Shown here piece by piece: positions 63,322-64,000 of a stretch of DNA of 64,000 bases (the stretch's first letter is position 1; each line of letters opens with the position of its first letter). A program made the translations under genes and the position numbers. The notes below the pieces were generated by a model. That model did no database searches. It saw only the letters and a list, made by a program, of their open reading frames with translations, and was not told where the DNA came from. Source of the stretch: Symbiopectobacterium purcellii (GTDB lineage: Bacteria; Pseudomonadota; Gammaproteobacteria; Enterobacterales; Enterobacteriaceae); contig NZ_CP081864.1 of NCBI RefSeq assembly GCF_019797845.1, forward strand, positions 3,968,001-4,032,000, in the 5' to 3' direction.

Positions 63322-64000
63322 ATGCCACGTCTTACTGCACAAGATTTCCAACCTGAACTGCTCGAACTGTATGACTACTACGCGCATGGGAAACTCACTA
63401 AACGAGAGTTTCTGGAACGCGCGGGTAAATATGCAGTGGGCGGCCTGACCGCCATGACCCTGCTGTCGCTACTTAGCCCCAACTATGCCCTGGCACAACA
63501 GGTCGAGTTCACGGACCCGGATATCCTCCCTGAATACATCACCTATCCGTCACCCAATGGGCACGGCAGCGTGCGCGGTTATCTGGTGAAACCCGCCAAC
63601 CTGACCGGCCCAGTGCCTGCGGTGGTGGTGGTACACGAAAATCGCGGCCTCAATCCCTATATCGAAGACGTTGCACGACGGCTGGCAAAAGCCGGTTTTA
63701 TCGCGCTGGCCCCTGACGGGCTAAGCAGCGTCGGCGGTTATCCCGGCAATGACGAAAAAGGGCGGGAACTGCAACAGAAGGTCGATCCCACTAAACTAAT
63801 GAACGACTTTTTCGCCGCTATCGAATTTATGCTCAAGCACCCGGACAGCACCGGTAAAGTAGGCATCACCGGATTCTGCTACGGCGACGGCGTCGCCAAT
63901 GCGGCGGCAGTGGCCTACCCGGAACTGGCTGCCGCGGTGCCTTTCTATGGCCGCCAGCCTAAACCGGAAGACGTTGAGCGTATCAAGGCGCCGCTGCTGA
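63322..64000 (+). CDS. YghX-like dienelactone hydrolase family protein, cut by window end
   Basis: 226 codons of an alpha/beta hydrolase of the dienelactone hydrolase family, very similar to E. coli YghX, with the C-terminus beyond the window. An N-terminal segment with KREFLERAGKYAVGG and a hydrophobic stretch to YALA (about residue 58) may be a secretion signal. It is followed by VHENRGLNPYIEDVARR and the nucleophile-cysteine motif GFCYGDG. E. coli YghX has GFCYGGG there; the Asp is a small change. AAAGGAG (63304-63310) sets the start. Substrate unknown. Confidence 0.88.
   Translation, partial: MPRLTAQDFQPELLELYDYYAHGKLTKREFLERAGKYAVGGLTAMTLLSLLSPNYALAQQVEFTDPDILPEYITYPSPNGHGSVRGYLVKPANLTGPVPAVVVVHENRGLNPYIEDVARRLAKAGFIALAPDGLSSVGGYPGNDEKGRELQQKVDPTKLMNDFFAAIEFMLKHPDSTGKVGITGFCYGDGVANAAAVAYPELAAAVPFYGRQPKPEDVERIKAPLL

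Overview
The window comes from a moderate-GC gammaproteobacterium of the Enterobacterales. The chromosomal backbone proY-brnQ, phoB-phoR, sbcD-sbcC, mak, rdgC, ppnP and aroL is the familiar enterobacterial neighbourhood. A Pho box, a FliA promoter, an OxyR-type site and a YPAL-like palindromic repeat fit that order. The uxuA/uxuB/uxuR block, mdtJI, a BapA-type adhesin locus and the general style suggest a Pectobacteriaceae- or Yersiniaceae-like organism. The genus cannot be fixed from the sequence alone.

Layout. (1) 1-906: a 2-Cys peroxiredoxin (TsaA/AhpC type) with an OxyR-like site and a strong terminator. (2) 1377-11916: an apparently self-contained uptake locus. It holds a TonB-dependent outer-membrane receptor, its own TonB/ExbB/ExbD, and a complete YejABEF-like peptide ABC transporter, in one direction and mostly with overlapping stop/start codons. 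(3) 12030-27688: core genes proY, brnQ, a MetE-like methyltransferase with MetJ boxes, a PstS-like protein, phoR, phoB, sbcD, sbcC, mak, rdgC and a Nudix hydrolase. (4) 27900-34808: mdtJI with candidate leader ORFs, a chemotaxis receptor, ppnP, aroL, a periplasmic asparaginase and a second MetE-like paralogue. (5) 35561-54646: a 4867-residue BapA/SiiE-like Ig-repeat adhesin followed by its type I secretion genes (outer-membrane channel, ABC exporter, membrane fusion protein). (6) 54684-58596: hexuronate catabolism, uxuA and uxuB divergent, plus a UxuR/ExuR-type repressor. (7) 58899-64000: a lipoprotein hydrolase, a siaABCD-type partner-switch/c-di-GMP operon with an unusual CBS-domain SiaA, and a YghX-like dienelactone hydrolase cut by the window edge.

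The most striking general feature is gene inactivation by small lesions. tonB, the T1SS outer-membrane channel gene and siaA carry 1-nt frameshifts. The chemoreceptor, the asparaginase and the T1SS fusion protein carry in-frame nonsense codons. The T1SS ATPase has an internal deletion that removes its Walker A region. All three dedicated export genes of the giant adhesin are therefore broken, while the 14.6-kb adhesin ORF itself is open throughout. Either the genome is in early decay (host restriction or niche change) or the assembly contains errors; read-level checks would decide. The locus most likely to be a little-described system is the TonB receptor + private TonB/ExbBD + Yej-like importer.
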